From Dyella terrae (GTDB lineage: Bacteria > Pseudomonadota > Gammaproteobacteria > Xanthomonadales > Rhodanobacteraceae): a stretch of DNA of 64,000 bases. Made by a program: the position numbers and the translations under genes. This document shows, piece by piece, positions 16,604-24,202 of this stretch. The number at the start of each line of letters is the position of its first letter. Position 1 is the stretch's first letter. Below the pieces are notes generated by a model. That model was given only the letters and a program-made list of their open reading frames with translations. It did not search any database and was not told the DNA's origin. The DNA is taken from the NCBI RefSeq assembly GCF_022394535.1, contig NZ_CP089414.1:3844001-3908000 (forward strand), given 5' to 3'.

Positions 16604-17341
16604 GTGAAGTGGCTGCGCCGTCCGTCGTGGTTTGCGCTGCTGCTCACGGTGGCTGGCGCCTTGCTTTTCATACGTTTGGGCGTGTGGCAGCTGCATCGCG
16701 CGGACGAAAAAGAGCAAATTCTGCGGCGGTATGCCACAGCGGAAACAGCTGCCCCGCGCGACTTTGCCGCAGTGGCCTCGAATCCCCCCGTCGATGCGTT
16801 TCCACGCATTCGCGTGGAGGGTGAGTACCGCACTGATCGTCTCTACTTGCTGGACAACCCGAAACACGATCAGCGCGGCGGCGTGGAAGTCTATGCGCCT
16901 TTCCGTCTGCGCAGCGGCGACCACCTGCTGCTGGTGGACCTCGGCTTTCTACCCGGTAACGGCACCGACCAGGCGCCACAATTGCCGCCGTTGCCCACGG
17001 GTGTGCAAACGCTGCAGGGTCTCTATGTGCCGGCGCCTGGGGTCGGTTTCGAAATGGGTGGTAATGCGTTGGCACGCCAGACGCAGTGGCCCAAGACCAC
17101 CGTCTACCTGGAGCTGCCGCAAGTGGCCGCTGACCTTGGCACCGCGCTGTATCCGCAGGTGCTCATCCTTGATGCGGAACCTTCCTCCATCTACGTGCGC
17201 GAGCACACCATCGACTTCTCGGCGATGCCGCCAGCGCGCCATCGCGCTTATGCTTTCCAGTGGTTTACCTTCGCCGTCGCGGCGGTAGTGATCTTGCTGG
17301 TACTGCATCGTCGTCGACCTTCCCGATCGGACAAACCATGA
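16604..17341 (+). CDS. SURF1 family cytochrome oxidase assembly protein
   Basis: SURF1/Shy1 proteins assist insertion of heme A into subunit I. The 245-residue protein has the family layout: an N-terminal TM helix (about residues 10-25) followed by LGVWQLHRADEK (the family LGxWQxxR signature), a periplasmic domain with RIRVEGEY and VEVYAPFRLRSGDHLLLVDLGFLP (cited in part: LLLVDLGFLP), and a second TM helix HRAYAFQWFTFAVAAVVIL near the C-terminus. It starts at GTG 16604 and overlaps the next gene by the ATGA tetranucleotide at 17338, so the assembly genes form a tight operon surf1, Sco-like, ctaA, cyoE. Confidence 0.9.
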   Translation: MKWLRRPSWFALLLTVAGALLFIRLGVWQLHRADEKEQILRRYATAETAAPRDFAAVASNPPVDAFPRIRVEGEYRTDRLYLLDNPKHDQRGGVEVYAPFRLRSGDHLLLVDLGFLPGNGTDQAPQLPPLPTGVQTLQGLYVPAPGVGFEMGGNALARQTQWPKTTVYLELPQVAADLGTALYPQVLILDAEPSSIYVREHTIDFSAMPPARHRAYAFQWFTFAVAAVVILLVLHRRRPSRSDKP

Positions 17342-17907
17342 ACTCACCTGATTCCACCGCGTTGCGTAAAAGTCGCCTGAAGCTGCTGCTGATCGCGCTG
17401 GTGTTCGCTGCGCCGATCATCGGGGCGATGTTGCTGACGCTCTCGGGCTGGCAGCCCAGTGGGAAGGCCAACGGCCAGCCGGTCACGCCGCAGCGCAACT
17501 TCGCCGCGGAGCAGGTGCCGGTATCCCTGACCAATGGCGATACCTGGGCGTGGCGCGCCAGCGAGCCGCAGCTCACGCTGGTAGCGCTGGTCGGGCCCGA
17601 TTGCGCGAAACAATGCATGGATGTGCTCACCAAGATCGCCGCGGCGCGCATCACACTCAATCAAAACGCATCGCGCTTGCGCCTGCTGTACGTGGGCAAG
17701 CCGCCAGTCGATGCTGCCGCCAGCGGCATGACGAGTTATTGGAAGCTGGGCCAGGATTCGATGGGGGCCTTGGCACCGTTCACGCCGACCACGCCCGACA
17801 CGGTCAATGCGCTGTTGGTCGAATCAGACGGTACGGCGCTGTCGTTCTATCCCGCGGGCTTCGATCCCACCGGCTTGCGCAAGGACCTTCAGAAGGTGAT
17901 CCGCTGA
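17338..17907 (+). CDS. Sco-like / thioredoxin-fold oxidase assembly protein
   Basis: A 189-residue membrane-anchored protein: N-terminal TM helix (about residues 16-36, LLLIALVFAAPIIGAMLLTL), then a periplasmic thioredoxin-like domain. VALVGPDCAKQCMDVL carries a C-x3-C pair at residues 89 and 93, the spacing used by Sco copper chaperones that deliver copper to CuA; the overall sequence is otherwise divergent and I could not place the Sco His ligand. Both ends overlap their neighbours by ATGA (surf1 and ctaA), indicating translational coupling. Role in CuA assembly is an inference from motif and position. Confidence 0.7.
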   Translation: MNSPDSTALRKSRLKLLLIALVFAAPIIGAMLLTLSGWQPSGKANGQPVTPQRNFAAEQVPVSLTNGDTWAWRASEPQLTLVALVGPDCAKQCMDVLTKIAAARITLNQNASRLRLLYVGKPPVDAAASGMTSYWKLGQDSMGALAPFTPTTPDTVNALLVESDGTALSFYPAGFDPTGLRKDLQKVIR

Positions 17908-19073
17908 TGACCGCCCGTTCCATCAGAGTGCTGCGCGGCCTCGCGTTGCTCGCGGCCGTGTTCGCCTTTGGCGTGGTGATGTTTGGCGCATTCGTGCGCT
18001 TGTCCAACGCCGGTCTTTCCTGCCCGGACTGGCCGACTTGCTATGGCCGCGCCGCGTGGCCGGAGCAGCAGCATGAGATCGCGCAGGCCAATCAGGCTTT
18101 CCCAGATCGCCCGTACGAAACGCACAAAGCGTGGCGCGAGCAGGTGCACCGCTTCCTCGCGGGTACGTTGGGCACGCTGGTGCTGGCGCTTGCGTTGGTG
18201 GCCAGCTGGCGCCGGCCATGGGCGCGCTACGCGGTGATCGTCGGTGCGATCTGCGCCGCGGTAGGCGTCGGGATGTACATCAAGGGCGAGCACCACTGGT
18301 CGTTATGGGTGTCACTCGCGGCCATAGGATTGCCACTTATCGCGGCCATGGGACTCGACCGGCCGGGCGCATGGCGCATCAGCGTGCTGGCCTTCGCCGT
18401 GGTCGTATTCCAGGCCATGCTTGGTATGTGGACGGTGACCTTGCTGCTGAAGCCCATCGTGGTCATGGGCCACTTGATGGGCGGTATCACCACGTTCGCC
18501 TTGCTGGCCTATGCCGCGTTGCGGTTCGCGGGCGTTAGTGCGCCCAACGACAGCTATGCCGGTCTGCGTGCGGCGGTGGTAGTCGGCATCGTGCTGTTGC
18601 TGGCGCAGATCGCGCTGGGCGGTTGGACGTCCTCCAACTACGCGGCGCTCGCCTGCGGTACGGACTTCCCCAAATGCCTGGGCCAGTGGGCTCCGCCCAC
18701 CGATTTCCATGAAGCCTTCGTATTGTGGCGCGGCATTGGCGTGAACTACGAAGGTGGCGTGCTCGATATGGCCGCGCGTAGCGCTATCCAGATCACGCAT
18801 CGCATCGGTGCGTTGGTGGTGTTCTGCTATCTGGCCTGGCTGTCGCACCGCGTATCGCGCCGAGGCCTGCGCGCGCAGGGGCTGGCGATTGCTGTGGTGT
18901 TGGTGGCGCAAGTGCTGCTGGGCATCAGCAATGTGCATTTCGGGCTGCCTTTGCCGGTGGCAACGCTGCACAATGGCGTGGCTGCGCTGCTGTTGTTCAC
19001 CCTGCTGGCTACGCTGGCGCGCACGCAGAAGCGTCATGGCGACGCGATGTTTCTTTCCTACGGACACCGTTGA
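17907..19073 (+). CDS. ctaA: Heme A synthase (COX15/CtaA family)
   Basis: Inner-membrane enzyme that oxidises the C8 methyl group of heme O to the formyl group of heme A. 388 residues, eight TM helices in two homologous halves. Conserved features: [22 protein letters not shown] ([10 protein letters not shown] near residue 30, with the Cys pair of the extracytoplasmic loop), [12 protein letters not shown] with heme His, VMGHLMGG, and in the second half [12 protein letters not shown] and [12 protein letters not shown] with His ligands. Start is ATG 17907, coupled to the upstream stop. Together with cyoE it supplies heme A for the oxidase encoded 3 kb upstream. Confidence 0.95.
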   Translation: MTARSIRVLRGLALLAAVFAFGVVMFGAFVRLSNAGLSCPDWPTCYGRAAWPEQQHEIAQANQAFPDRPYETHKAWREQVHRFLAGTLGTLVLALALVASWRRPWARYAVIVGAICAAVGVGMYIKGEHHWSLWVSLAAIGLPLIAAMGLDRPGAWRISVLAFAVVVFQAMLGMWTVTLLLKPIVVMGHLMGGITTFALLAYAALRFAGVSAPNDSYAGLRAAVVVGIVLLLAQIALGGWTSSNYAALACGTDFPKCLGQWAPPTDFHEAFVLWRGIGVNYEGGVLDMAARSAIQITHRIGALVVFCYLAWLSHRVSRRGLRAQGLAIAVVLVAQVLLGISNVHFGLPLPVATLHNGVAALLLFTLLATLARTQKRHGDAMFLSYGHR

Positions 19074-19075
19074 CG

Positions 19076-19984
19076 ATGAGCAGACGTTTCCATGAGTACC
19101 TGGAACTGACCAAGCCGCGCGTCGTCGCGCTGCTGGTGTTCTGCGCCGTCATTGGTATGTTCCTCGCCGTGCCCGGCATGCCGCCGTGGCGTGCGTTGGT
19201 GTTCGGCACGCTGGGCATCTGGATGGCGTCGGGCTCAGCCGCCGCGTTCAATCACTTGATCGATCAGCGCATCGACAAAGTGATGGCGCGTACCGCGCAT
19301 CGCCCGCTCGCCACCGGGCAGCTCACGCCGCGCCAGGTGTTTACGTTTGCCCTTGTTCTGGGCGCGCTGTCGATGGTGGAGCTGGTAGTGCTGGTCAATC
19401 CGCTGACCGCGCTGCTCACCTTCGGTGGCTTGATCGGCTATGCCGTGGTCTATACGGCTTACCTCAAGCGGGCGACGCCACAGAACATTGTGATTGGCGG
19501 GCTGGCTGGCGCGATTCCGCCGGTGCTCGGCTGGACAGCGGTGACGGGTGCGTTGCATCCGTTCGCACTGCAGCTTTGCCTGATTATTTTCGTGTGGACG
19601 CCGCCGCATTTCTGGGCGCTGGCAATTTTCCGCCGCGACGATTATTCGCGTGCGCAGGTGCCGATGTTGCCGGTAACGCATGGCGTGGTGTTTACGCGCT
19701 GGCACGTGTTGTTCTACACGATCCTGCTGGTGCTGGTGACGTTGCTGCCGGCGCTGACGGGGTATAGCGGGATGGTGTATCTGGGCGGCGCGGTGGTGTT
19801 GGGTGCTGGTTTTCTGTATTACGCGGTGCGGTTGCTTAATCCGCCGGATGAGTTTTTCGCGATGAAGGTGTTTAACTATTCCATCGTGTACTTGATGGCG
19901 TTGTTTGCGTTTTTGTTGGTGGATCATTGGTTGATGGAGCCGTTGGTGCAGCATCAGGGTGTGGTGCTCGAGCGCACCATTTGA
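19076..19984 (+). CDS. cyoE: Protoheme IX farnesyltransferase (heme O synthase)
   Basis: UbiA-superfamily prenyltransferase that converts heme B to heme O, the precursor of heme A. 302 residues, nine TM segments. The substrate-binding motif N-x3-D-x3-D is present in [18 protein letters not shown], followed by HRPLATGQL; the second conserved region is [18 protein letters not shown] with GAIPPVLGW, and [13 protein letters not shown] follows. ATG 19076 is preferred to TTG 19070 (two codons earlier), which would overlap the ctaA stop. It is the last gene of the assembly operon. The final 150 bases use noticeably more T-ending codons than the rest. Confidence 0.95.
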   Translation: MSRRFHEYLELTKPRVVALLVFCAVIGMFLAVPGMPPWRALVFGTLGIWMASGSAAAFNHLIDQRIDKVMARTAHRPLATGQLTPRQVFTFALVLGALSMVELVVLVNPLTALLTFGGLIGYAVVYTAYLKRATPQNIVIGGLAGAIPPVLGWTAVTGALHPFALQLCLIIFVWTPPHFWALAIFRRDDYSRAQVPMLPVTHGVVFTRWHVLFYTILLVLVTLLPALTGYSGMVYLGGAVVLGAGFLYYAVRLLNPPDEFFAMKVFNYSIVYLMALFAFLLVDHWLMEPLVQHQGVVLERTI

Positions 19985-19995
19985 CGTTGTTTTCT

Positions 19996-20018
19996 CCCTC
20001 TCCCCTGTGGGGAGAGGG
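19996..20018 (+). terminator. Hairpin after cyoE (extragenic repeat type)
   Basis: Perfect ten-base inverted repeat CCCTCTCCCC / GGGGAGAGGG with loop TGT, 11 bases past the cyoE stop, followed by TTGGGGTGAGGGG. This wording is a widespread bacterial extragenic palindrome; it may act as terminator for the assembly operon. Confidence 0.6.
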
Positions 20019-20059
20019 TTGGGGTGAGGGGTCAATCTAGCCTCTCCGCTTCATAAAAG

Positions 20060-20460
20060 CCGTCATCCCTGCGAAGGCAGGGATCCAGTGACTTTGCTCT
20101 TGGTTGTCGCGTCGCGTCGACCTGGCCGCCTACGCGGCGGGCGTTTCGACCTCCTGCCGGAGGCCGAGTCACTTTTCTTTGCTTGCCCACGCACGCGCAG
20201 GAGCGCGTGCGAACGGCGGAGCCGGCCCGAAGGGCGAAGGGCAGGATGCCCGGAGTAAAGAAAGTAACCCGAAGAAAGGGCACCCCGGATGAGGCGCCTT
20301 CCGGGCTTCGCCCTCCAGGTACGCGTGCGGGTTCCGGGCTTTTCGACGGGGCTCCTGCCCCGGCGAAAGTGGCTGGCATCCGTGCCAGCCACCCCTGCGG
20401 GGCCTTCTCTCCACCCGCCCGCCGCCTCATACGGGGCCCGGTAGATCAAAAGCCAGGGCG
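20060..20460. repeat. Cluster of palindromic extragenic repeats
   Basis: Several palindromic modules in a row without a credible gene. Positions 20065-20084 form ATCCCTGC / GCAGGGAT. From about 20165 a module opens with GTCACTTTTCTTTGCTTGCC and closes near 20260 with GTAAAGAAAGTAACCCGAAG, an imperfect inverted repeat enclosing the inner hairpin GCACGCGCAGGAGCGCGTGC (20190-20210). It continues with GAAAGGGCACCCCGG to about 20290 and GC-rich text up to 20460. Such modules recur between genes in Xanthomonadales genomes. Confidence 0.65.
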
Positions 20461-20466
20461 AAGGAC

Positions 20467-20501
20467 AAAAGCCAAAAGCCAAAAGCCAAAAGCCAAAAGC
20501 C
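20467..20501. repeat. Tandem repeat, five copies of AAAAGCC
   Basis: Five perfect head-to-tail copies of the 7-mer AAAAGCC, with a further partial copy on the right and one isolated CAAAAGCC a few bases to the left. It closes the repeat cluster. Copy number is likely variable between strains. Confidence 0.85.
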
Positions 20502-20658
20502 AAACCGTAAAGCGAATGCCCATCTGTGGGGCGCCTTGTGCGCGACTTCAGTGCGGCGTTGTCACTGAACCCTGCGAGCTTCCGTTACGGCCGCCCTCAC
20601 ATCCCACCCCAACCCCTGAACGCAGCAACTTTCGTCACCCCAAGCCCCTGTCATAGGG

Positions 20659-20687
20659 TTGACACTTCTGCACCGCAGCAAGACAAT
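20659..20687 (+). promoter_or_regulatory. Sigma70-type promoter of the mgtA leader
   Basis: TTGACA (20659-20664), 17-base spacer, GACAAT (20682-20687): a perfect -35 and a good -10 at ideal distance. Predicted transcription start near 20694 puts about 620 nt of leader before the Mg2+ ATPase gene. Confidence 0.65.
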
Positions 20688-20746
20688 GCGCGCGCCACCG
20701 GGCGCAACCTGCCCTCAGTGGCCTCTGTCCTATCAACCCAAGGCAT

Positions 20747-20863
20747 ATGGACGTTTACCCTAGTCGCAACGTCGACATCCGCGAGCATCGGGTGCCGGCA
20801 TTGCATTACAAGCTGATCTGCTGCGGCGACCGCCTGCGGTCGGCTGGCGCTTTCCTGGACTAG
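20747..20863 (+). CDS. Possible upstream ORF 1 in the mgtA leader (38 aa)
   Basis: ATG 20747 with a weak, close AAGG opens 38 codons ending TAG 20861, starting MDVYPSRNVDIREHR and ending RLRSAGAFLD. The hairpin CGACCG-CCTG-CGGTCG (20827-20842) lies inside its 3' part. No similarity recognised. Reported because it lies in the long leader between promoter and mgtA; it may be chance. Confidence 0.25.
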   Translation: MDVYPSRNVDIREHRVPALHYKLICCGDRLRSAGAFLD

Positions 20864-20919
20864 GGAAGACCGGCCCTCCCCTGACGGCGCCACAGCGCCG
20901 TTAACGAGGAGAAAGGGCC

Positions 20920-21150
20920 ATGAAGCTCCTTCGCGATTTCTTTCGTCTGCGTGTTGCCCGCTCGGGCCGCCGTATGGATTCCCGTTCCTGGACGATCACC
21001 GTGCCGGCTCCGTTGAGCCAGGCGCAGGATGTTCCGTCGTCCGAAGCTCACCGCCTTTCCGACGCTCCCCGTGGCCATCAGGTCGCGCGCCGGAAGGAAC
21101 ATGCCGTTTCGCAAGCGCATCGTCATCTGCAGCTGGTATCCAGTCACTGA
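20920..21150 (+). CDS. Possible leader peptide upstream of mgtA (76 aa)
   Basis: The best translation signal in the leader: GAGGAGAAAGGG stands 3 bases before ATG 20920, directly after a 7-bp hairpin with loop CACA (20884-20901). The 76-residue product begins MKLLRDFFRLRVARSGRRMD, is basic at first and then low in hydrophobic residues; it has no TM helix and no recognised domain. Upstream ORFs control mgtA in enterobacteria (mgtL) by coupling ribosome movement to leader folding; a similar function here is only inferred. The 166 bases between its stop and mgtA hold another hairpin, GCGGGG / CCCCGC at 21254-21269. Confidence 0.45.
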   Translation: MKLLRDFFRLRVARSGRRMDSRSWTITVPAPLSQAQDVPSSEAHRLSDAPRGHQVARRKEHAVSQAHRHLQLVSSH

Positions 21151-21316
21151 TGAAGACCTCGTCGCGCCTTGTGCTGCCGCGTAAGGGCTGGCCTCCGCCA
21201 GTTCCGTGGTGCCCAGGGCGGCGAAGTCCGTAATGCAGGTCTTGGCGTCACTCGCGGGGTAAGCCCCGCCGGCTCGCTGGTCCGGCCCAGATGTCCCGAT
21301 TTCACGGAAGCGAGTC

Positions 21317-23986
21317 ATGTTGAAGCACTCCACCCAGACGGTCCCCAACAAGGCGGCCGGCTCGAGCGCCGCCGCGCCGGTGCGCGTGGTCGTCGCCCAG
21401 GAGGCGTTCCGCCATAACGAGGCGCTGTACGCGGCCCTCGATACCAGTGCCGCTGGGCTCAATGAAGAGCAGATCAGCGAGCGCCTGGACCGCGATGGCC
21501 TCAACGAGGTCTCGCACGAGAAGCCGCCGCACTGGTCGGTGCAACTGCTCAAGGCGTTCAAAAACCCGTTCATCATCGTGCTGCTGGTGCTGGCGGTGGT
21601 GCAGGTGGCAACGGACAGCAGCGATCTCACCGGCCCGATCATCATTGCGGTGATGGTGGGCATCAGCGTGCTGCTGAGCTTTACGCAGGAATACCGTTCC
21701 TCGAAGGCAGCGGAAAAGCTCAAGGCAATGGTGCGCAACACCGCCACGGTGACGCGTCGCGCCTCGGACGGCCACAGCGAACGCATCGAAGTGCCGGTGG
21801 GCGAGCTGGTCGCGGGTGACATCGTGCATCTGGCCGCGGGCGACATGGTGCCGGCTGACCTGCGCCTGGTTTCGGCGAAGGACCTGTTCATCAGCCAGGC
21901 CATCCTCACGGGTGAGTCGCTGCCGGTGGAGAAGTCGGCACCCGCGCACGTGCACAGCGGTGAGGAGCTGGAAGGCAGCGCGCACAACGACAACCCGCTG
22001 GATCTGCCCACCATCTGCTACATGGGCACCAATGTCGTGAGCGGCACTGCCACGGCGGTGGTGGTGGCGACGGGTGCGCGCACGTACCTGGGCTCGATTG
22101 CGCGGACCATCGTCGGCCAGCGCGTGCAGACCAGCTTCGACAAGGGCGTGAACAGCGTCAGCTGGCTACTGATCCGCTTTATGGCGGTGATGGTGCCGAT
22201 CGTTTTCCTGATCAACGGTCTGGACAAACACGACTGGCTGCAGGCGTTCCTGTTTGCGCTGTCGGTGGCGGTGGGCCTGACGCCTGAGATGCTGCCGTTG
22301 ATCGTGACGGCGAATCTCGCCAAGGGCGCTTTGGCGATGTCCAAGCGCAAGGTGGTGGTGAAGCGTCTGAACGCGATCCAGAACTTCGGTGCGATGGACG
22401 TGTTGTGTACCGACAAGACCGGCACCCTCACGCTCGACAAGATCGTGCTGGAGCGCCACCTGGATCTGTACGGTGAGGAATCGGACGAGGCGCTGGAATA
22501 CGGCTACCTCAACAGTCGTTTCCAGACCGGCCTGAAGAACCTGATGGACAAGGCGGTGCTGACGCATCGTGACCTGGAAGAGGTCGCGCAGCACTACCGC
22601 ATCGTTGACGAGATCCCGTTCGATTTCCAGCGCCGCCGTATGTCGGTGGTGCTGGGCAACGGTGATGGTCACGAGCTACTCGTGTGCAAGGGTGCGGTCG
22701 AGGAGATGCTGGCGATCTGCTCGTCGGCGATGGCTGGCGACGAAGTCTTGCCGATGACCGACGAGATGCGCGCGGACATCAAGGCGATGACGCGCGGCCT
22801 CAATGAGGACGGTCTGCGCGTGCTTGTGGTCGCTATCAAGCGCCAGCCGCCGGCCAGCCGCGCCTACGGCGTGGCAGATGAAAGCAACCTTATCGCGGTC
22901 GGCTGCCTGGCCTTCCTCGATCCGCCGAAGGACAGTGCAGCCACCGCCATCGCGGCGCTGCATCACCACGGCGTCGAAGTGAAGGTGATCACCGGCGACA
23001 ACGAGGCGGTGACGCGCAAGATCTGCCGCGAAGTGGGGCTGGATGTCGAGCACTCGGCGCAGGGCAAGCACATCGAGCCGTTGAACGACGACGAGCTGGA
23101 TGTGCTGGTGAAGCGCACGACGGTGTTCGCCAAGATGTCGCCGCTGCAGAAGGCGCGCGTGGTGAAGTCGCTGCAGCGTCAGGGCCACACCGTGGGCTTC
23201 CTGGGCGACGGCATCAACGATGCGCCGGCGTTGCGTGAAGCCGATGTGGGTATCTCGGTGGATACCGCCACCGACATCGCCAAGGAATCGGCGGACATCA
23301 TCCTGCTCGAAAAGAACCTGATGGTGCTGGAAGAGGGTGTTATCGAGGGTCGCATCACCTTCGGCAACATCATCAAGTACATCAAGATGACGGCCAGCTC
23401 GAACTTCGGCAACATGTTCTCGGTGCTGATCGCGAGTGCGTTCCTGCCGTTCCTGCCGATGTTGCCGTTGCAGATTCTGGTGCTGAACCTGCTGTACGAC
23501 ATCTCCCAGCTGTCCATTCCGTTCGACCGCATGGACGACGAGTACCTGCGCAAGCCGCGCAAATGGGACGCCAGCGACATCGGCCGTTTCATGGTGTGGA
23601 TCGGTCCGGTGAGCTCGATCTTCGACATCACCACGTTCCTGCTGCTGTGGTATCTGTTCGGCGCAAATTCGCCGGAACACCAGTCGTTCTTCCAGTCCGG
23701 TTGGTTCATCGAGAGCTTGCTCACGCAGACCTTGATCGTGCACATGATCCGCACGCGCAAGATCCCGTTCCTGCAGAGCATCGCCTCGGCACCGGTGCTG
23801 GCGCTGACCACGGCCATCATCATCATTGGCATGTACGTGCCATACACGGACCTTGGCGCGAAGATCGGCATGATGCCGATGCCGGGCGTGTACTTCGGCT
23901 GGCTGGCCGCGACGGTGCTCACGTACTGCGTGCTGACCCAGCTGATGAAGTTGGTCTATATCCGGCGGTACGGGCGCTGGCTGTAA
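21317..23986 (+). CDS. mgtA: Magnesium-translocating P-type ATPase (MgtA/MgtB type)
   Basis: P3B-type ATPase importing Mg2+ across the inner membrane at low external Mg2+. 889 residues, the usual length. Visible domains: N-terminal cation ATPase domain with two TM helices (about 80-120), actuator domain with LTGESLPVEKS, TM segment with GLTPEMLPLIV (the Pro-rich ion-binding helix), phosphorylation site DKTGTLT with Asp366, nucleotide domain with KGAVEEM, hinge motif GDGINDAPALREADVG, and six C-terminal TM helices. ATG 21317 has GGAAGCG upstream. A roughly 600-nt leader with promoter, uORFs and hairpins precedes it. An NptA-type phosphate transporter gene follows after 216 bases. Confidence 0.93.
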   Translation: MLKHSTQTVPNKAAGSSAAAPVRVVVAQEAFRHNEALYAALDTSAAGLNEEQISERLDRDGLNEVSHEKPPHWSVQLLKAFKNPFIIVLLVLAVVQVATDSSDLTGPIIIAVMVGISVLLSFTQEYRSSKAAEKLKAMVRNTATVTRRASDGHSERIEVPVGELVAGDIVHLAAGDMVPADLRLVSAKDLFISQAILTGESLPVEKSAPAHVHSGEELEGSAHNDNPLDLPTICYMGTNVVSGTATAVVVATGARTYLGSIARTIVGQRVQTSFDKGVNSVSWLLIRFMAVMVPIVFLINGLDKHDWLQAFLFALSVAVGLTPEMLPLIVTANLAKGALAMSKRKVVVKRLNAIQNFGAMDVLCTDKTGTLTLDKIVLERHLDLYGEESDEALEYGYLNSRFQTGLKNLMDKAVLTHRDLEEVAQHYRIVDEIPFDFQRRRMSVVLGNGDGHELLVCKGAVEEMLAICSSAMAGDEVLPMTDEMRADIKAMTRGLNEDGLRVLVVAIKRQPPASRAYGVADESNLIAVGCLAFLDPPKDSAATAIAALHHHGVEVKVITGDNEAVTRKICREVGLDVEHSAQGKHIEPLNDDELDVLVKRTTVFAKMSPLQKARVVKSLQRQGHTVGFLGDGINDAPALREADVGISVDTATDIAKESADIILLEKNLMVLEEGVIEGRITFGNIIKYIKMTASSNFGNMFSVLIASAFLPFLPMLPLQILVLNLLYDISQLSIPFDRMDDEYLRKPRKWDASDIGRFMVWIGPVSSIFDITTFLLLWYLFGANSPEHQSFFQSGWFIESLLTQTLIVHMIRTRKIPFLQSIASAPVLALTTAIIIIGMYVPYTDLGAKIGMMPMPGVYFGWLAATVLTYCVLTQLMKLVYIRRYGRWL

Positions 23987-23991
23987 GCTGA

Positions 23992-24019
23992 GGTCACGGC
24001 GGCCGTGGCCGCTGTGACC
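23992..24019 (+). terminator. Strong hairpin directly after mgtA
   Basis: Inverted repeat GGTCACGGCGGCC / GGCCGCTGTGACC, 13 pairs with one G-U, only two bases between the arms, 5 bases past the mgtA stop. No T-run follows, so it may be a terminator, attenuator or 3'-end stabiliser. Confidence 0.5.
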
Positions 24020-24028
24020 ATCCGGTTG

Positions 24029-24158
24029 GTCGTTCCGTTGCGAGCGGAACGACGACGATGCGGGCTGGCGGCTTGCCGTGGGCGGTCGTCGCCGGTTGGC
24101 CATTCCATAAGGACGCCGCCAAGGCGTTTCGTCTGATCACAGACTCCCGCAAGGGAGT
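24029..24158 (+). promoter_or_regulatory. Structured leader before the Na/Pi transporter gene
   Basis: Three further hairpins lie in the mgtA-nptA gap: GTCGTTCCG / CGGAACGAC (24029-24053), ACGCC-GCCAA-GGCGT (24113-24127) and ACTCCC-GCAA-GGGAGT with a GNRA-type loop (24143-24158). With the hairpin at 23992 nearly half of the 216-nt gap can pair. I do not recognise a known riboswitch. Confidence 0.4.
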
Positions 24159-24202
24159 GCGTGGATGCTCTTGCGTCACGCTTCAACAAGGGAGGTCATG
24201 CC

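Noticed and set aside
20467..20501. CRISPR-like repeat array
   Set aside because: The heptamers are directly adjacent with no spacers, and no cas gene is nearby.
19985..20930. Short open frames within the repeat cluster
   Set aside because: They follow GC-rich palindromes, differ in all frames, and lack ribosome binding sites and recognisable protein sequence.
20640..21316. M-box Mg2+ riboswitch in the mgtA leader
   Set aside because: The conserved M-box core wording was looked for by eye and not seen; only simple hairpins and uORFs are visible.
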